Shown piece after piece: positions 20,505 through 30,971 of a DNA stretch of 64,000 nt; position 1 is the stretch's first letter, and each line of letters begins with the position of its first letter. A program made the position numbers and the translations under genes. Source of the DNA: Aliarcobacter sp. (GTDB taxonomy: Bacteria > Campylobacterota > Campylobacteria > Campylobacterales > Arcobacteraceae); contig JAQVBE010000008.1 in assembly GCA_028690445.1 (NCBI GenBank), positions 48,367 through 112,366 of the forward strand. The letters run 5' to 3'. The notes below the pieces were generated by a model, which worked only from the letters and a program-made list of their open reading frames with translations, made no database searches and was not told the origin of the DNA.

Positions 20505-20602
20505 TTTGGATTGTATTGTATTTTATATTACAATCTGTCATATTTTAGAAAGGCTATAAAAAAAACTATTATAATTCCATCATAAAATAGCTAGGAAATA
20601 AA

Positions 20603-21952
20603 ATGGCAAAAAAGAAAATATCACTTTTTGAGTGTCAACATTGTGGAGAGCAATCTACAAAATGGCTAGGGAAATGTCCAAATTGTGGTTCTTGGGATTC
20701 ATTTATAGAATTAAATCAAGAGCAACAAGAGGTTTTAAAACACTCATCAAAAATTATAAACACTACTTCAAAAGCAGTACCAATTACACAAATACAACAA
20801 GATAATGTAACAAGATTTTCTTCTTTTAATGATGAGTTTGATTTAGTTTTAGGAGGAGGAATAGTTCCTGGAAGTTTAACTTTAATTGGAGGAAGTCCAG
20901 GAGTTGGGAAATCAACGCTTCTTTTAAAAGTTGCTGGAAGTATCTCAAAATCTGGGAAAAAAGTTTTATATGTTTCAGGAGAAGAAAGTGCTGGACAGAT
21001 AAAACTGCGAGCAAATAGACTTGATGCAAACCATGATGATTTATTTTTACTTAGTGAAATAAAACTTGAAGAGATACAAGATGAACTTTTAAGACAAAAT
21101 TATGAAGTTGTAATCATTGACTCAATTCAAACTATTTACTCTTCAAATTTAAGCTCAGCTCCTGGAAGTGTTTCACAAGTGAGAGAAATCACTTTTGAAC
21201 TAATGCGTAAAGCAAAAGAATCAGATATTGCAATGTTTATAATAGGTCATATTACAAAAGATGGAAGTATCGCAGGTCCAAGAGTTCTTGAACATATGGT
21301 TGACACAGTTTTATATTTTGAGGGAGAAGCTAGCAGGGAGCTAAGAATGCTTCGAGGTTTTAAAAACCGTTTTGGTTCAACTTCTGAAATTGGTATTTTT
21401 GAAATGACAGCGGAGGGATTAATAAGTGCAAAAGACATAGCTTCAAAGTTTTTTGATAAAAGCAAAGCACAAGCTGGTTCAGCTCTTACAGTTGTTATGG
21501 AGGGAAGCCGTGCTATAATCTTAGAAGTTCAAGCACTTGTAACTGAAAGCACTTATCCAAACCCAAAAAGAAGTGCCACAGGTTTTGATGCAAATAGACT
21601 TACTATGCTTTTAGCTTTACTTGAAAAAAAGATTGATTTACCATTAAATAATTATGATGTTTTTATAAATATAAGTGGTGGAATAAAAATCAAAGAAAGT
21701 TCTGCTGATTTAGCTGTAATTGCTGCAATTATTTCATCTTTTAGAGATAGACCTATTTCAAAAGAATCAGCATTTATTGGTGAAGTTTCATTAACTGGTG
21801 AAATAAAAGATGTATATTCTATTGATTTAAGATTAAAAGAAGCACAAGCACAAGGTATGAAAAAAGCGGTAATTGCTCAAAAAACAAATCTGAAACTTGA
21901 TATTAAAACTTATGCCGTTGACGAAGTTTCTAAAATGATAGAACTATTTTAA
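20603..21952 (+). CDS. radA: DNA repair protein RadA
   Basis: N-terminal zinc finger 'CQHCGEQSTKWLGKCPNCGSWDSF', Walker A 'GGSPGVGKSTLLLK', 'KNRFGSTSEIGIFEM'. Confidence 0.97.
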   Translation: MAKKKISLFECQHCGEQSTKWLGKCPNCGSWDSFIELNQEQQEVLKHSSKIINTTSKAVPITQIQQDNVTRFSSFNDEFDLVLGGGIVPGSLTLIGGSPGVGKSTLLLKVAGSISKSGKKVLYVSGEESAGQIKLRANRLDANHDDLFLLSEIKLEEIQDELLRQNYEVVIIDSIQTIYSSNLSSAPGSVSQVREITFELMRKAKESDIAMFIIGHITKDGSIAGPRVLEHMVDTVLYFEGEASRELRMLRGFKNRFGSTSEIGIFEMTAEGLISAKDIASKFFDKSKAQAGSALTVVMEGSRAIILEVQALVTESTYPNPKRSATGFDANRLTMLLALLEKKIDLPLNNYDVFINISGGIKIKESSADLAVIAAIISSFRDRPISKESAFIGEVSLTGEIKDVYSIDLRLKEAQAQGMKKAVIAQKTNLKLDIKTYAVDEVSKMIELF

Positions 21953-21960
21953 GGAAAAAA

Positions 21961-22380
21961 ATGATTGATTTAGAGAACAATACACAATTTGAAATTGATG
22001 TTTCAAGTTTAGAAGATATTGCAAAAACACTTACAAATAAAGATATAGAACTTTTAGTTGTTAAAAATGATGAAATTCAAATTCTTAATAAAGAACACAG
22101 AAATATAGATAAAGCAACTGATGTTTTAAGTTTTCCAATGGATTTTGATTTTGAACATATGCCTTTAGGTTCGATTGTAATTTCAACAGATTTTGTTGAA
22201 GAAAAAGCCAAAGAGTATGGACATAGTTTTAATGAAGAGTTTTCTTTACTTTTTATTCATGGGATTTTACATCTTTTGGGGTTTGACCATGAAGTTGACG
22301 AAGGTGAACATAGAACTAAAGAAGAAGAATTAATAAAAGAGTTTAAACTACCAGATAGTTTAATTGTTAGAAACTCTTAA
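21961..22380 (+). CDS. ybeY: Endoribonuclease YbeY
   Basis: 'LNKEHRNIDKATDVLSFPM', 'FIHGILHLLGFDHEVDEGE'. Confidence 0.95.
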   Translation: MIDLENNTQFEIDVSSLEDIAKTLTNKDIELLVVKNDEIQILNKEHRNIDKATDVLSFPMDFDFEHMPLGSIVISTDFVEEKAKEYGHSFNEEFSLLFIHGILHLLGFDHEVDEGEHRTKEEELIKEFKLPDSLIVRNS

Positions 22381-22409
22381 AATAGTCTAGTTTAAAACTA
22401 GACTATTTT
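22379..22409. terminator. Bidirectional terminator between ybeY and the Fur-family gene
   Basis: aaaatagtctagttt-a-aaactagactatttt, near-perfect long inverted repeat, A/T flanks on both sides. Confidence 0.85.
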
Positions 22410-22807
22410 GCACAGTTAGGACAAAGTCCATTAAATACTATATTTGTAGAATCAATTTTAAATGTAGTTAATTTTGAAGCTTCGCTTAAAATATTAGACG
22501 AATCCAACATAATATCTTCAATATACCCACAAGACGAACAAACCAAGTGAGCATGTTCTATTTTAACTAATTCATAAACTGATTTAGTATTTGGTATTTT
22601 TACCTCTGAAAGAAAAACTTTTTCAATCATAGCATTTATATTTTTATAAATAGTTGCTAATGATACTGATGGGAACTTAGATAATAGTTTTTTGTATAAA
22701 TCATCAATGTTCATGTGACCGTTTTTATAAAGTTCTTCAACAATTGCTACTCTTTGTGGAGTAACTTTTAAATCATATTCTTTTAATAAATTTGTATAAT
22801 TTGTCAT
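22403..22807 (-). CDS. perR: Fur-family regulator, PerR-like
   Basis: 'KVTPQRVAIVEELYKNGHMNIDDLY', 'SLATIYKNINAMIE', 'HAHLVCSSCGYIEDI', C-terminal 'CPNC'; divergent from rubrerythrin-family gene. Confidence 0.82.
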   Translation of the reverse strand: MTNYTNLLKEYDLKVTPQRVAIVEELYKNGHMNIDDLYKKLLSKFPSVSLATIYKNINAMIEKVFLSEVKIPNTKSVYELVKIEHAHLVCSSCGYIEDIMLDSSNILSEASKLTTFKIDSTNIVFNGLCPNCAK

Positions 22808-22926
22808 TAAAAACTCCCTTTGCGCGAAATAATACTATTTTAATATTTATTTCCACATAAATTATATTTAGCTATAAATATATATTATTATAACTAGATA
22901 TAAGAATTATAACATAAAAATTTTCA

Positions 22927-22990
22927 AAGGATAATAATTTTCTTTTAAGTTTGAATATTTTATAATTCTTAAATAATAATTATTATCCTT
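22927..22990. promoter_or_regulatory. Inverted-repeat candidate operator upstream of the rubrerythrin-family gene
   Basis: aaggataataatt (22927-22939) and its exact reverse complement aattattatcctt (22978-22990); the latter overlaps the palindrome ataataattattat (22973-22986). Confidence 0.55.
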
Positions 22991-23065
22991 AAATAAAATA
23001 TATTTTAATCTAGGTAAATAAAATTATAAAATGTTATAATAAAACAATTTAATGTAGGAGTTAAA

Positions 23066-23716
23066 ATGAGACAATATGAAACTTATAAATGTGACAAATG
23101 TGGGAATGAAGTAGAAGTACAAAAAGTTGGTGGTGGAACTTTACACTGCTGTGGGCAAGAAATGCAGTGTATAACAACAGATTTAACTTCAGTCGTATTA
23201 ATGAAAGCTTTTGCTGGGGAATCAATGGCAAGAAATAAATATGAATATTTTGCAAATGTAGCACAAAAAGAGGGTTATAGAGATATAGCTGAGCATTTCC
23301 AAAGAGCTGCAAACAACGAAAAAAGTCATGCTAAACTTGAATTAAAAGCATACAATGTTTTAAATTATGACAAAGAGTTTGGTAACACAAGTGAAAATCT
23401 TCAATACGCAATTGATGGTGAATCTTATGAAAATATAACTATGTATCCAGATTTTGCAAAAGTTGCAAAAGATGAGGGTCATGCAGAAATTGCAAAATTA
23501 TTAACTATGATTGGTAAAATCGAAATCGAACATGAAAATATGTATAGAATGTTAAAAAATAGATTAGATTCAGAAAAAGAGTTTGTTAGTGATGAGGAAG
23601 AAGAGTGGATTTGTGAAGAGTGTGGACATATTCATAGGGGTAAAAAAGCTTTAAAAGTTTGTCCTGTATGCAAACATCCTCAAGAGTATCAATCAAGATT
23701 AAATTCTAAAAAATAG
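23066..23716 (+). CDS. Desulforubrerythrin-like protein (desulforedoxin + rubrerythrin diiron + rubredoxin domains)
   Basis: N-terminal 'YKCDKCGNEVEVQKVGGGTLHCCGQEM', central 'AFAGESMARNKYEYFANVA...EKSHAKLE', C-terminal 'WICEECGHIHRGKKALKVCPVCKHPQ'. Confidence 0.92.
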   Translation: MRQYETYKCDKCGNEVEVQKVGGGTLHCCGQEMQCITTDLTSVVLMKAFAGESMARNKYEYFANVAQKEGYRDIAEHFQRAANNEKSHAKLELKAYNVLNYDKEFGNTSENLQYAIDGESYENITMYPDFAKVAKDEGHAEIAKLLTMIGKIEIEHENMYRMLKNRLDSEKEFVSDEEEEWICEECGHIHRGKKALKVCPVCKHPQEYQSRLNSKK

Positions 23717-23775
23717 TTTAACCTCTAAAAAATAATATCTTCGATAACATTACAAAAAATTTATCGGAGATATAT

Positions 23776-25362
23776 TTGTTAAAAATTCTATTCCTAGTTT
23801 TACTCACACTAACACTTAATGCTAATACTTTTTCTATAGCTTCATATAATGTAGAAAATTTCTTTGATTTAAATAATGACAATGATGAATATAGTGAATT
23901 TATACCAAACACTAAATCAAACTGGAATCAAAATACTTTTAATATCAAAGTTAATAATCTAGTAAAAGTTTTAAGCGATGTTGATGCTGATATTATAGCT
24001 TTACAAGAAGTTGAAAATAGAGAATTAATGCAACTTTTATTGAAGAAACTCCCAAATTATCATTATTTTTCTTTTATAAAATATCCAGATTCAGCTATTG
24101 GTGTGGGATTTTTATCAAAAATAAAAATAAAAGAAAATAGACAGTTAGATGTAAAATTTACTGCCAAAGTTTATAGACCAATACTTGAAACAACTTTTAT
24201 ATATGAAAATATTGAATTTAAAGTTTTTAATAATCATTGGCCATCGAAAGCTGTAGGAGAAAGTTATAGAATAAAATATGCAAAAGATTTACAAGAAAGA
24301 ATAAATACTCTTCCAAAAGATTATGATTATATAATAGTGGGTGATTTTAACTCTGATTATAATGAAATGCAAACTTTTAAAACAAATCAAAAACTAAATA
24401 ATAGTTTAGGAATCACAGGAATAAATCATATCTTAAACACAGTTTTAAATGATAATTTTATTACCTATGATGATATATTAAAAAATGAAAAAAGAGTTCA
24501 TTACAATTTATGGTTAGAATTACCACCAAATGAAAGATTTTCAAGTAAATTTAGAAATCAAAACAATACTCCTGATAATATCTTGATTCCAGCTGCTTTA
24601 TTTGATACAAAAAAAGTATCTTATGTTCCAAATTCTTTTATGGTTTTTAAACCTGAATATTTATATGAAAATAATATTGTAAAAAGATGGAAAATGAGTG
24701 AAGAAAGATTTAATAAAACTCATATAGGAAGTGGTTATTCTGATCATCTTCCCATTTATGCAAAATTTTCTGTGGATGAGAAAGATACTAATATTTTAAA
24801 AAAACAAGAAGTAAAAAGTCAAAAAAAAGAAGAAACAGCAAATATTTCAGATTTATATAAAAAAGAAAAATTAAGTCAAGATGTTATTTTAGAAAAAGTT
24901 GTTGTTATTTATAAAGATCAAGAAAAAGCAATAATTAAAAAAGCAAATGATAAAGCAATTTTTATTTTTTCTAATGCAAAGGAGTTAAAATTAGGTTATG
25001 AATATAACCTTCAAATTAAACAAATTTCTAATTATTACGGACTAAAAGAGATAAAAGAGTTTGCTATTTTAGATGAAGTTGAAAAAGTTGAAGATTATAA
25101 ATCTTTATTTTTAAATGCTGAAAATATAGATATTTTTGATTTTAAATATGAAAATGAGGTTATCACAAACATAAAAGGTGTCGTAAAAAACTCAAAGTTA
25201 TATTTAGATGAAAATAAATATATAAAAATATATTCAAATAAAAGAAATATACTACCAAGAAATGGGGAAACAATCACAATATTAACTGGTCATTTAGCAT
25301 CATATAAAGGAAATATGCAAATAATTCTTTATTCTGAATCAGATTTTAAAATAGGATTTTAA
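23776..25362 (+). CDS. Secreted endonuclease/exonuclease/phosphatase family protein with C-terminal extension
   Basis: 'ASYNVENFFDL', 'IIALQEVENRELM', 'NHWPSKAVGE', 'VGDFNSDYNE', 'GSGYSDHLPIYAKF'; TTG start. Confidence 0.85.
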   Translation: MLKILFLVLLTLTLNANTFSIASYNVENFFDLNNDNDEYSEFIPNTKSNWNQNTFNIKVNNLVKVLSDVDADIIALQEVENRELMQLLLKKLPNYHYFSFIKYPDSAIGVGFLSKIKIKENRQLDVKFTAKVYRPILETTFIYENIEFKVFNNHWPSKAVGESYRIKYAKDLQERINTLPKDYDYIIVGDFNSDYNEMQTFKTNQKLNNSLGITGINHILNTVLNDNFITYDDILKNEKRVHYNLWLELPPNERFSSKFRNQNNTPDNILIPAALFDTKKVSYVPNSFMVFKPEYLYENNIVKRWKMSEERFNKTHIGSGYSDHLPIYAKFSVDEKDTNILKKQEVKSQKKEETANISDLYKKEKLSQDVILEKVVVIYKDQEKAIIKKANDKAIFIFSNAKELKLGYEYNLQIKQISNYYGLKEIKEFAILDEVEKVEDYKSLFLNAENIDIFDFKYENEVITNIKGVVKNSKLYLDENKYIKIYSNKRNILPRNGETITILTGHLASYKGNMQIILYSESDFKIGF

Positions 25363-26666
25363 TGTTACTCAAATCAATTTTCACAAATAGTTCTGGAATT
25401 TTAGTTTCAAGGGTTTTAGGGTTTATAAGAGACCTTTTAACAGCATCTGTTTTAGGAGCGAATATCTACTCTGATATATTTTTTGTGGCTTTTAAACTAC
25501 CAAATTTATTCAGAAGTATTTTTGCTGATGGTGCTTTTACTCAAGCTTTTATTCCATCTTATGCAAAATCAAAACATAAAGTTAGATTTTCATCTATTAT
25601 ATTTTTACAATTATTCGGATTTTTGATTATTTTATCTTTGTTAGTTATGGCTTTTTCTCATCTTGTTGCAAAAACAATTGCTATTGGTTTTGATGAAAAA
25701 AGTTTAGAGTTAGCAGCACCTTTATTTGCTATTAATTTTTATTATTTACCAATGATTTTTGTGGTTACTTTTATGGGAGCATTATTACAATATAAAAAAC
25801 ATTTTGCAACAAGTGCATATTCAACTGCACTTTTAAATTTAGCAATGATAGGTTCACTTCTAATTGCTCAAAATATGGAAAAATATGATATTACATTTTA
25901 TTTATCTTATGGTGTTTTAGTAGGTGGTTTTTTACAAATATTAGTACATCTATATGCAGTAAAAAAATTAAATTTATGTAAAATATTTCATTTTAAAAAA
26001 CATGAAGAAAAGGAAGAAAGCAAATTTTATAAAAATTTCTTTTCTGCAACTTTTGGTTCTTCAACACTTCATATTTCAGCATTTATAGATACGTGGTTAG
26101 CTTCATTTTTAATGAGTGGTTCAATATCTTATCTTTATTATGCAAATAGAATTTTCCAACTTCCCCTTGCAATTTTTGCAATAGCAACTTCAATAGCCCT
26201 ATTTCCAATGGTTGCACGGGCTATTAAAAATAAAGAAGAAGATGTAGCATTAAGACTTATGAAAAAATCTGCCTTAATTTTATTTGGTTTATTATCTATT
26301 TCTGCATTTATTGGTATAACTTTTAATGAATTTATTATAAAACTTCTTTTTGAAAGAGGAGAATTCACAAGCGCTGATACTCAAAACACAGCACTAATCT
26401 TAACTATGTATTTAATTGGATTATTACCATTTGGTCTTGCAAAGATTTTTTCTCTTTGGTTATATGCCAAAGAACAACAGTTTTTAACTGCAAAAATATC
26501 AATGTATAGTTTAAGTTGTAATATTATGTTTTCTTTAATTTTAATCAAACCATTTGGTGCAGCAGGACTTGCGTTTGCAGGGACAATTGGAGGATTTGTA
26601 CTATTTTTTCTAACAATAAAAGCTTTTGGTTTCAAAAAGTTTATAGTAATGTTTTCTAAGTCTTAA
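25362..26666 (+). CDS. murJ: Lipid II flippase MurJ
   Basis: 'SRVLGFIRDLLTASVLGANIYSDIFFVAFKLPNLFRSIFADGAFTQAFIPSY'. Confidence 0.95.
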   Translation: MLLKSIFTNSSGILVSRVLGFIRDLLTASVLGANIYSDIFFVAFKLPNLFRSIFADGAFTQAFIPSYAKSKHKVRFSSIIFLQLFGFLIILSLLVMAFSHLVAKTIAIGFDEKSLELAAPLFAINFYYLPMIFVVTFMGALLQYKKHFATSAYSTALLNLAMIGSLLIAQNMEKYDITFYLSYGVLVGGFLQILVHLYAVKKLNLCKIFHFKKHEEKEESKFYKNFFSATFGSSTLHISAFIDTWLASFLMSGSISYLYYANRIFQLPLAIFAIATSIALFPMVARAIKNKEEDVALRLMKKSALILFGLLSISAFIGITFNEFIIKLLFERGEFTSADTQNTALILTMYLIGLLPFGLAKIFSLWLYAKEQQFLTAKISMYSLSCNIMFSLILIKPFGAAGLAFAGTIGGFVLFFLTIKAFGFKKFIVMFSKS

Positions 26667-26756
26667 TTATAATTAATCTTCCTATATTTTCTCTATGACT
26701 TTATTTAATAAGATTTGGCTATAATCCACCTTTTATTTAAATACTCAGGATTATTA

Positions 26757-28466
26757 ATGAAAGACTTTTTTAAACAATATTCACCATATTATAAAAATTA
26801 TAAATTATTCTTTTTTTACTCTTTTGTGGGAATTATTCTAGTTTCAGCTGCCACATCTGGAACTGCATATGCAATTCAACCTTTACTAGATGATATTTTT
26901 ATCAACAAAAATAAAGAAATGCTTTATATGATGCCATTTATTATAATTGCGCTTTATACAGCAAAAGGCTTCGGAAGATATATGCAGGCTTATTATATTT
27001 CATTCATTGGACAAGATATTACAAGAATTGTAAGAGATAAGCTTTTTTCTCATGTTTTATCCCTTGATATGGATTTCTTTCAAAAAAAACACGGGGGAGA
27101 ACTTGTAAGTAGAATTACAAATGATATAAATAGAATTCAACAAGCAATATCAAACTATGTTGCAGAATTTTTAAGTGAAATTTTAACAATAATTGGACTT
27201 ATTGCCTTAGTAATTTACCACTCACCCGAACTTTCATTTTATGGACTAATAGTTTTACCAATCGCCTTTTATCCACTTTCTTTGTTAGCAAAAAGAATGA
27301 AAAAATTATCTTTTAAATCACAAGAAAGTAACTCAGATATTACTTCAAGTTTAAGTGAATCTTTTAATAATATTGAAATTATTAAAGCAAATTCAAGTGA
27401 AAAAATAGAAGCAACAAAATTTTCAATTCATAATATGATTTTTTTTAAATATAACATGAAAGCATTAAAAACAAATGAGTTAACTTCTCCATTAATGGAA
27501 ATTATTGGTTCATTTGCTTTTGCCGCTGTTATTATTGTTGGTGGTTCAAAGGTGATTTCAGGTGAGATTACAACTGGAACTTTTACATCTTTTATTGCAG
27601 CTTTATTTATGCTTTATACACCTATTCGAAGATTATCTTCTTTGTATAATAAAATGCAAGATGCTCTTGCTGCGAATGAAAGAATAAATGATATTTTTGC
27701 AAAAGAAGCAAATATTATTTCAGGAGAAAAAGAGTGTCCTTCTAATATTCAAACAGTGAATTTTAAAGATATTGCATTGAAATATGATGATTTTGTTGCA
27801 TTAAAAAATATAAATTTAGAAGCAAAAAAAGGCGAAATAATTGCCCTAGTAGGAGACAGTGGTGGTGGAAAATCTTCTTTAATAAATCTAATCATTAGAT
27901 TCTATGATACAAGTGCTGGAAATCTTTTATTAAATGATACTTCAATAAAAGACTTTAATATAAAATCCCTTAGAGAAAATATTTCAATAGTAACACAAAG
28001 AGTTTATATTTTTAATGATTCAATAGCTGCAAATGTAGCTTATGGTTATGAAGTAGATGAAATAAGAGTTATTGAAGTTTTAAAACAAGCTCATGCCTAT
28101 GATTTCGTAATGAAAATGAAAAAAGGTGTACACACAATTTTAGATGAATTTGGAACAAATTTAAGTGGAGGACAAAGACAAAGAATTGCAATTGCAAGAG
28201 CTTTATATAAAAATCCACAAATACTAATTTTAGATGAAGCAACATCTGCATTAGATAACGAAAGTGAATCAATTATTAGTGAAGTTATTCAAGAAGTTAG
28301 CAAAAATAAAATCACTTTTATCATAGCACATAGATTAAGCACCATAAAAAATGCAAATAAAATTGCTGTTTTTAAAGCTGGTGAAATTGTTTGCATAGGT
28401 AGTGAAGTTGAGCTTTTAAACTCTTGTAAAGAGTATCAAAGACTACATAATCTAGCAAATATTTAA
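26757..28466 (+). CDS. msbA: MsbA-like ABC transporter (fused TMD-NBD)
   Basis: 'LVGDSGGGKSSLINLIIRFYD', 'NLSGGQRQRIAIARALYKNPQILILDEATSALDNESE'. Start moved to ATG 26757. Confidence 0.85.
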   Translation: MKDFFKQYSPYYKNYKLFFFYSFVGIILVSAATSGTAYAIQPLLDDIFINKNKEMLYMMPFIIIALYTAKGFGRYMQAYYISFIGQDITRIVRDKLFSHVLSLDMDFFQKKHGGELVSRITNDINRIQQAISNYVAEFLSEILTIIGLIALVIYHSPELSFYGLIVLPIAFYPLSLLAKRMKKLSFKSQESNSDITSSLSESFNNIEIIKANSSEKIEATKFSIHNMIFFKYNMKALKTNELTSPLMEIIGSFAFAAVIIVGGSKVISGEITTGTFTSFIAALFMLYTPIRRLSSLYNKMQDALAANERINDIFAKEANIISGEKECPSNIQTVNFKDIALKYDDFVALKNINLEAKKGEIIALVGDSGGGKSSLINLIIRFYDTSAGNLLLNDTSIKDFNIKSLRENISIVTQRVYIFNDSIAANVAYGYEVDEIRVIEVLKQAHAYDFVMKMKKGVHTILDEFGTNLSGGQRQRIAIARALYKNPQILILDEATSALDNESESIISEVIQEVSKNKITFIIAHRLSTIKNANKIAVFKAGEIVCIGSEVELLNSCKEYQRLHNLANI

Positions 28467-28549
28467 TTATTTAAAAGTTAAAAAATATTAAAAACCAATA
28501 TTTAATGATTTTTAGATAAAATGTATTAATTTAAAAAAAGGGATAAACT

Positions 28550-29608
28550 TTGATTAGTTACCAAACACTAAAGAAAATCTTATTTAAGTTTGAACCAGAA
28601 ACTGCACATAATCTAGCAGAATATGGCTTAAGGTTTTTAGGAAAATGCAAAATTGCAAAAGCATATATGGAAAAGAAAAACTATATATCAAATCCTAAAT
28701 TAACGCAAGAAATTTTTGGTGTAAGATTTGAAAATCCAGTAGGACTTGCTGCTGGTTTTGATAAAAATGCAACCATGATAAAATCTATGAAATCTTTAGG
28801 ATTTGGATTTACTGAAATTGGAACAATGACACCAAAACCTCAAGATGGAAATCCAAAACCTAGAATGTTTAGATATCCAGAACAAAAGTCAGTTCAAAAT
28901 GCAATGGGATTTAATAACAAAGGTGCCCATGAAGTTTTAAAAAATTTAAAAAAAGTTTATCCTTTTTCTATTCCAGTTGGTGCAAATATTGGAAAAAATA
29001 AATTTACTCCAGAAGAGTTTGCCCTAAGTGATTATAAAAGTTTAATCAAAAAATTTGAAGCAAATAGTGATTATTTAGTAATAAATATTTCAAGCCCAAA
29101 TACTCCAAATTTAAGAGATTTACAAAATGAAAAGTTTATTACAGAACTTTTTACAATGGCAAAAGATTTAACACAAAAACCAATATTATTAAAAATCGCC
29201 CCTGATATGGAAGTTTCAATGGCAATTGATTTATGTAATAGTGCAATAAATGCAGGTGCAGCTGGAATAATAGCAACCAATACAACTATTGATTATAGTT
29301 TAGTACCAAATTGTCAAAATTTTGGTGGACTTTCAGGGGCTTGTTTAACACAAAAATCTGCAAATTTATTTAAAGAATTAGCTAGGGAATTATTTGGTAA
29401 AACAGTTTTAATCTCTGTTGGTGGGATTTCAAATGGAGTTCAAGCTTATGAGAGAATCAAAGATGGAGCAAATCTTATACAAACATATTCAGGAATGATT
29501 TTTGAAGGACCTTCTATGGTGCGAAAAATAAATGAAGAACTATTGGAACTAATGGCAAAAGATGGATATGAAAATATTTCTCAAGCTATTGGAGCTAATT
29601 TAAAATAA
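28550..29608 (+). CDS. pyrD: Dihydroorotate dehydrogenase (quinone type)
   Basis: 'FENPVGLAAGFDKNATMIKSMKSLGFGFTEIGTMTPKPQDGNPKPRMFR', 'ISSPNTPNLRDLQ'. Confidence 0.96.
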   Translation: MISYQTLKKILFKFEPETAHNLAEYGLRFLGKCKIAKAYMEKKNYISNPKLTQEIFGVRFENPVGLAAGFDKNATMIKSMKSLGFGFTEIGTMTPKPQDGNPKPRMFRYPEQKSVQNAMGFNNKGAHEVLKNLKKVYPFSIPVGANIGKNKFTPEEFALSDYKSLIKKFEANSDYLVINISSPNTPNLRDLQNEKFITELFTMAKDLTQKPILLKIAPDMEVSMAIDLCNSAINAGAAGIIATNTTIDYSLVPNCQNFGGLSGACLTQKSANLFKELARELFGKTVLISVGGISNGVQAYERIKDGANLIQTYSGMIFEGPSMVRKINEELLELMAKDGYENISQAIGANLK

Positions 29609-29618
29609 AAGGAATAAA

Positions 29619-30938
29619 TTGATTAAAATATTTATTATTCAATTTTTATTATTAATTACAATTTCGGGAGAATTAATGAGTAGCAGTTTACCAAAGTATT
29701 ATACAAAAACTTTAGAAAATGGTTTAGAAATAGTTGCAATACCCATGAAAAATGGTTCAGGTGTAATATCAACTGATGTTTTTTATAAAGTTGGAAGTAG
29801 AGATGAAAAAATGGGTAAAAGTGGGATTGCTCACATGTTAGAACATTTAAATTTTAAATCTACTAAAAATTTAAAAGCTGGTGAATTTGATGAAATTGTA
29901 AAAGGTTTTGGTGGTATGAATAATGCTTCTACTTCATTTGACTATACTCACTATTACATAAAATCAGCTTCAAAAAATATGGATAAATCATTAGAATTAT
30001 TTGCAGATTTAATGGAAAATTTAACATTAAAAGATGAAGAATTTCAACCAGAGCGTGATGTTGTAGCAGAAGAAAGAAGATGGAGAACAGACAATAACCC
30101 AATGGGATATTTACAATTTAGATTATTTAATAATGCTTTTATTTATCATCCATATCACTGGACACCAATTGGATTTATGAATGATATTCAAAATTGGTCA
30201 ATCACTGATATTAGAGATTTTCATAGTACTTATTATCAACCAAAAAATGCAATAGTTGTAATTGCAGGAGATATTGATGAAAAAGATGTATTTGCATCTG
30301 TTGAAAAACATTTTAAAAATATCAAAAATACAAAAGAGATTCCATCAAAACTTCATACAGTTGAGCCTGTTCAAGATGGAGAAAAAAGAGTAATAATAAA
30401 TAAAGAATCAGCTGTACAAATGATTGCAATAACTTATCATATTCCAAACTTTGAACATGAAGACCAAGTTGCATTATCAGCTTTAAGTGAATTTTTAAGT
30501 AGTGGTAAAAGCTCAATTTTACAAAAAAAACTTGTAGATGAAAAAAGATTAGTAAATACAATTTATGCTTATAATATGGAATTAAAAGACCCTGGAATTT
30601 TCATGTTTATGGCAGTTGCAAATGAAAGTGTTGATGCTAAAGAAATTGAAAAAGAAATTTTAGATACAATTGCGCAAATCCAAAAAGGTGATATTTCTCA
30701 AAAAGATATTGACAAAATTAAAATAAACACAAAAGCTGATTTTATTTTTTCACTTGAAAGTTCAACAGAAGTTGCATCTTTATATGGTTCATATTTAGTA
30801 AGAGACAATATAAAACCTCTTTTAAATTATGAAAAAAATGTTGATAAATTAACTAAAGAAGATTTAATTAATGTTGCAAAAAAATATTTAGTAAAAAACA
30901 ACTCAACAACAGTTATTTTAAAACAAGAAGAAAAATAA
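29619..30938 (+). CDS. M16-family zinc peptidase, exported
   Basis: Signal peptide; HxxEH 'GIAHMLEHLNFKST'; 'RDVVAEERRWRTDNNPMG'. Confidence 0.93.
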   Translation: MIKIFIIQFLLLITISGELMSSSLPKYYTKTLENGLEIVAIPMKNGSGVISTDVFYKVGSRDEKMGKSGIAHMLEHLNFKSTKNLKAGEFDEIVKGFGGMNNASTSFDYTHYYIKSASKNMDKSLELFADLMENLTLKDEEFQPERDVVAEERRWRTDNNPMGYLQFRLFNNAFIYHPYHWTPIGFMNDIQNWSITDIRDFHSTYYQPKNAIVVIAGDIDEKDVFASVEKHFKNIKNTKEIPSKLHTVEPVQDGEKRVIINKESAVQMIAITYHIPNFEHEDQVALSALSEFLSSGKSSILQKKLVDEKRLVNTIYAYNMELKDPGIFMFMAVANESVDAKEIEKEILDTIAQIQKGDISQKDIDKIKINTKADFIFSLESSTEVASLYGSYLVRDNIKPLLNYEKNVDKLTKEDLINVAKKYLVKNNSTTVILKQEEK

Positions 30939-30971
30939 GAGATTTAGTAGTAAGTAAAGGATAGAAAAAAT

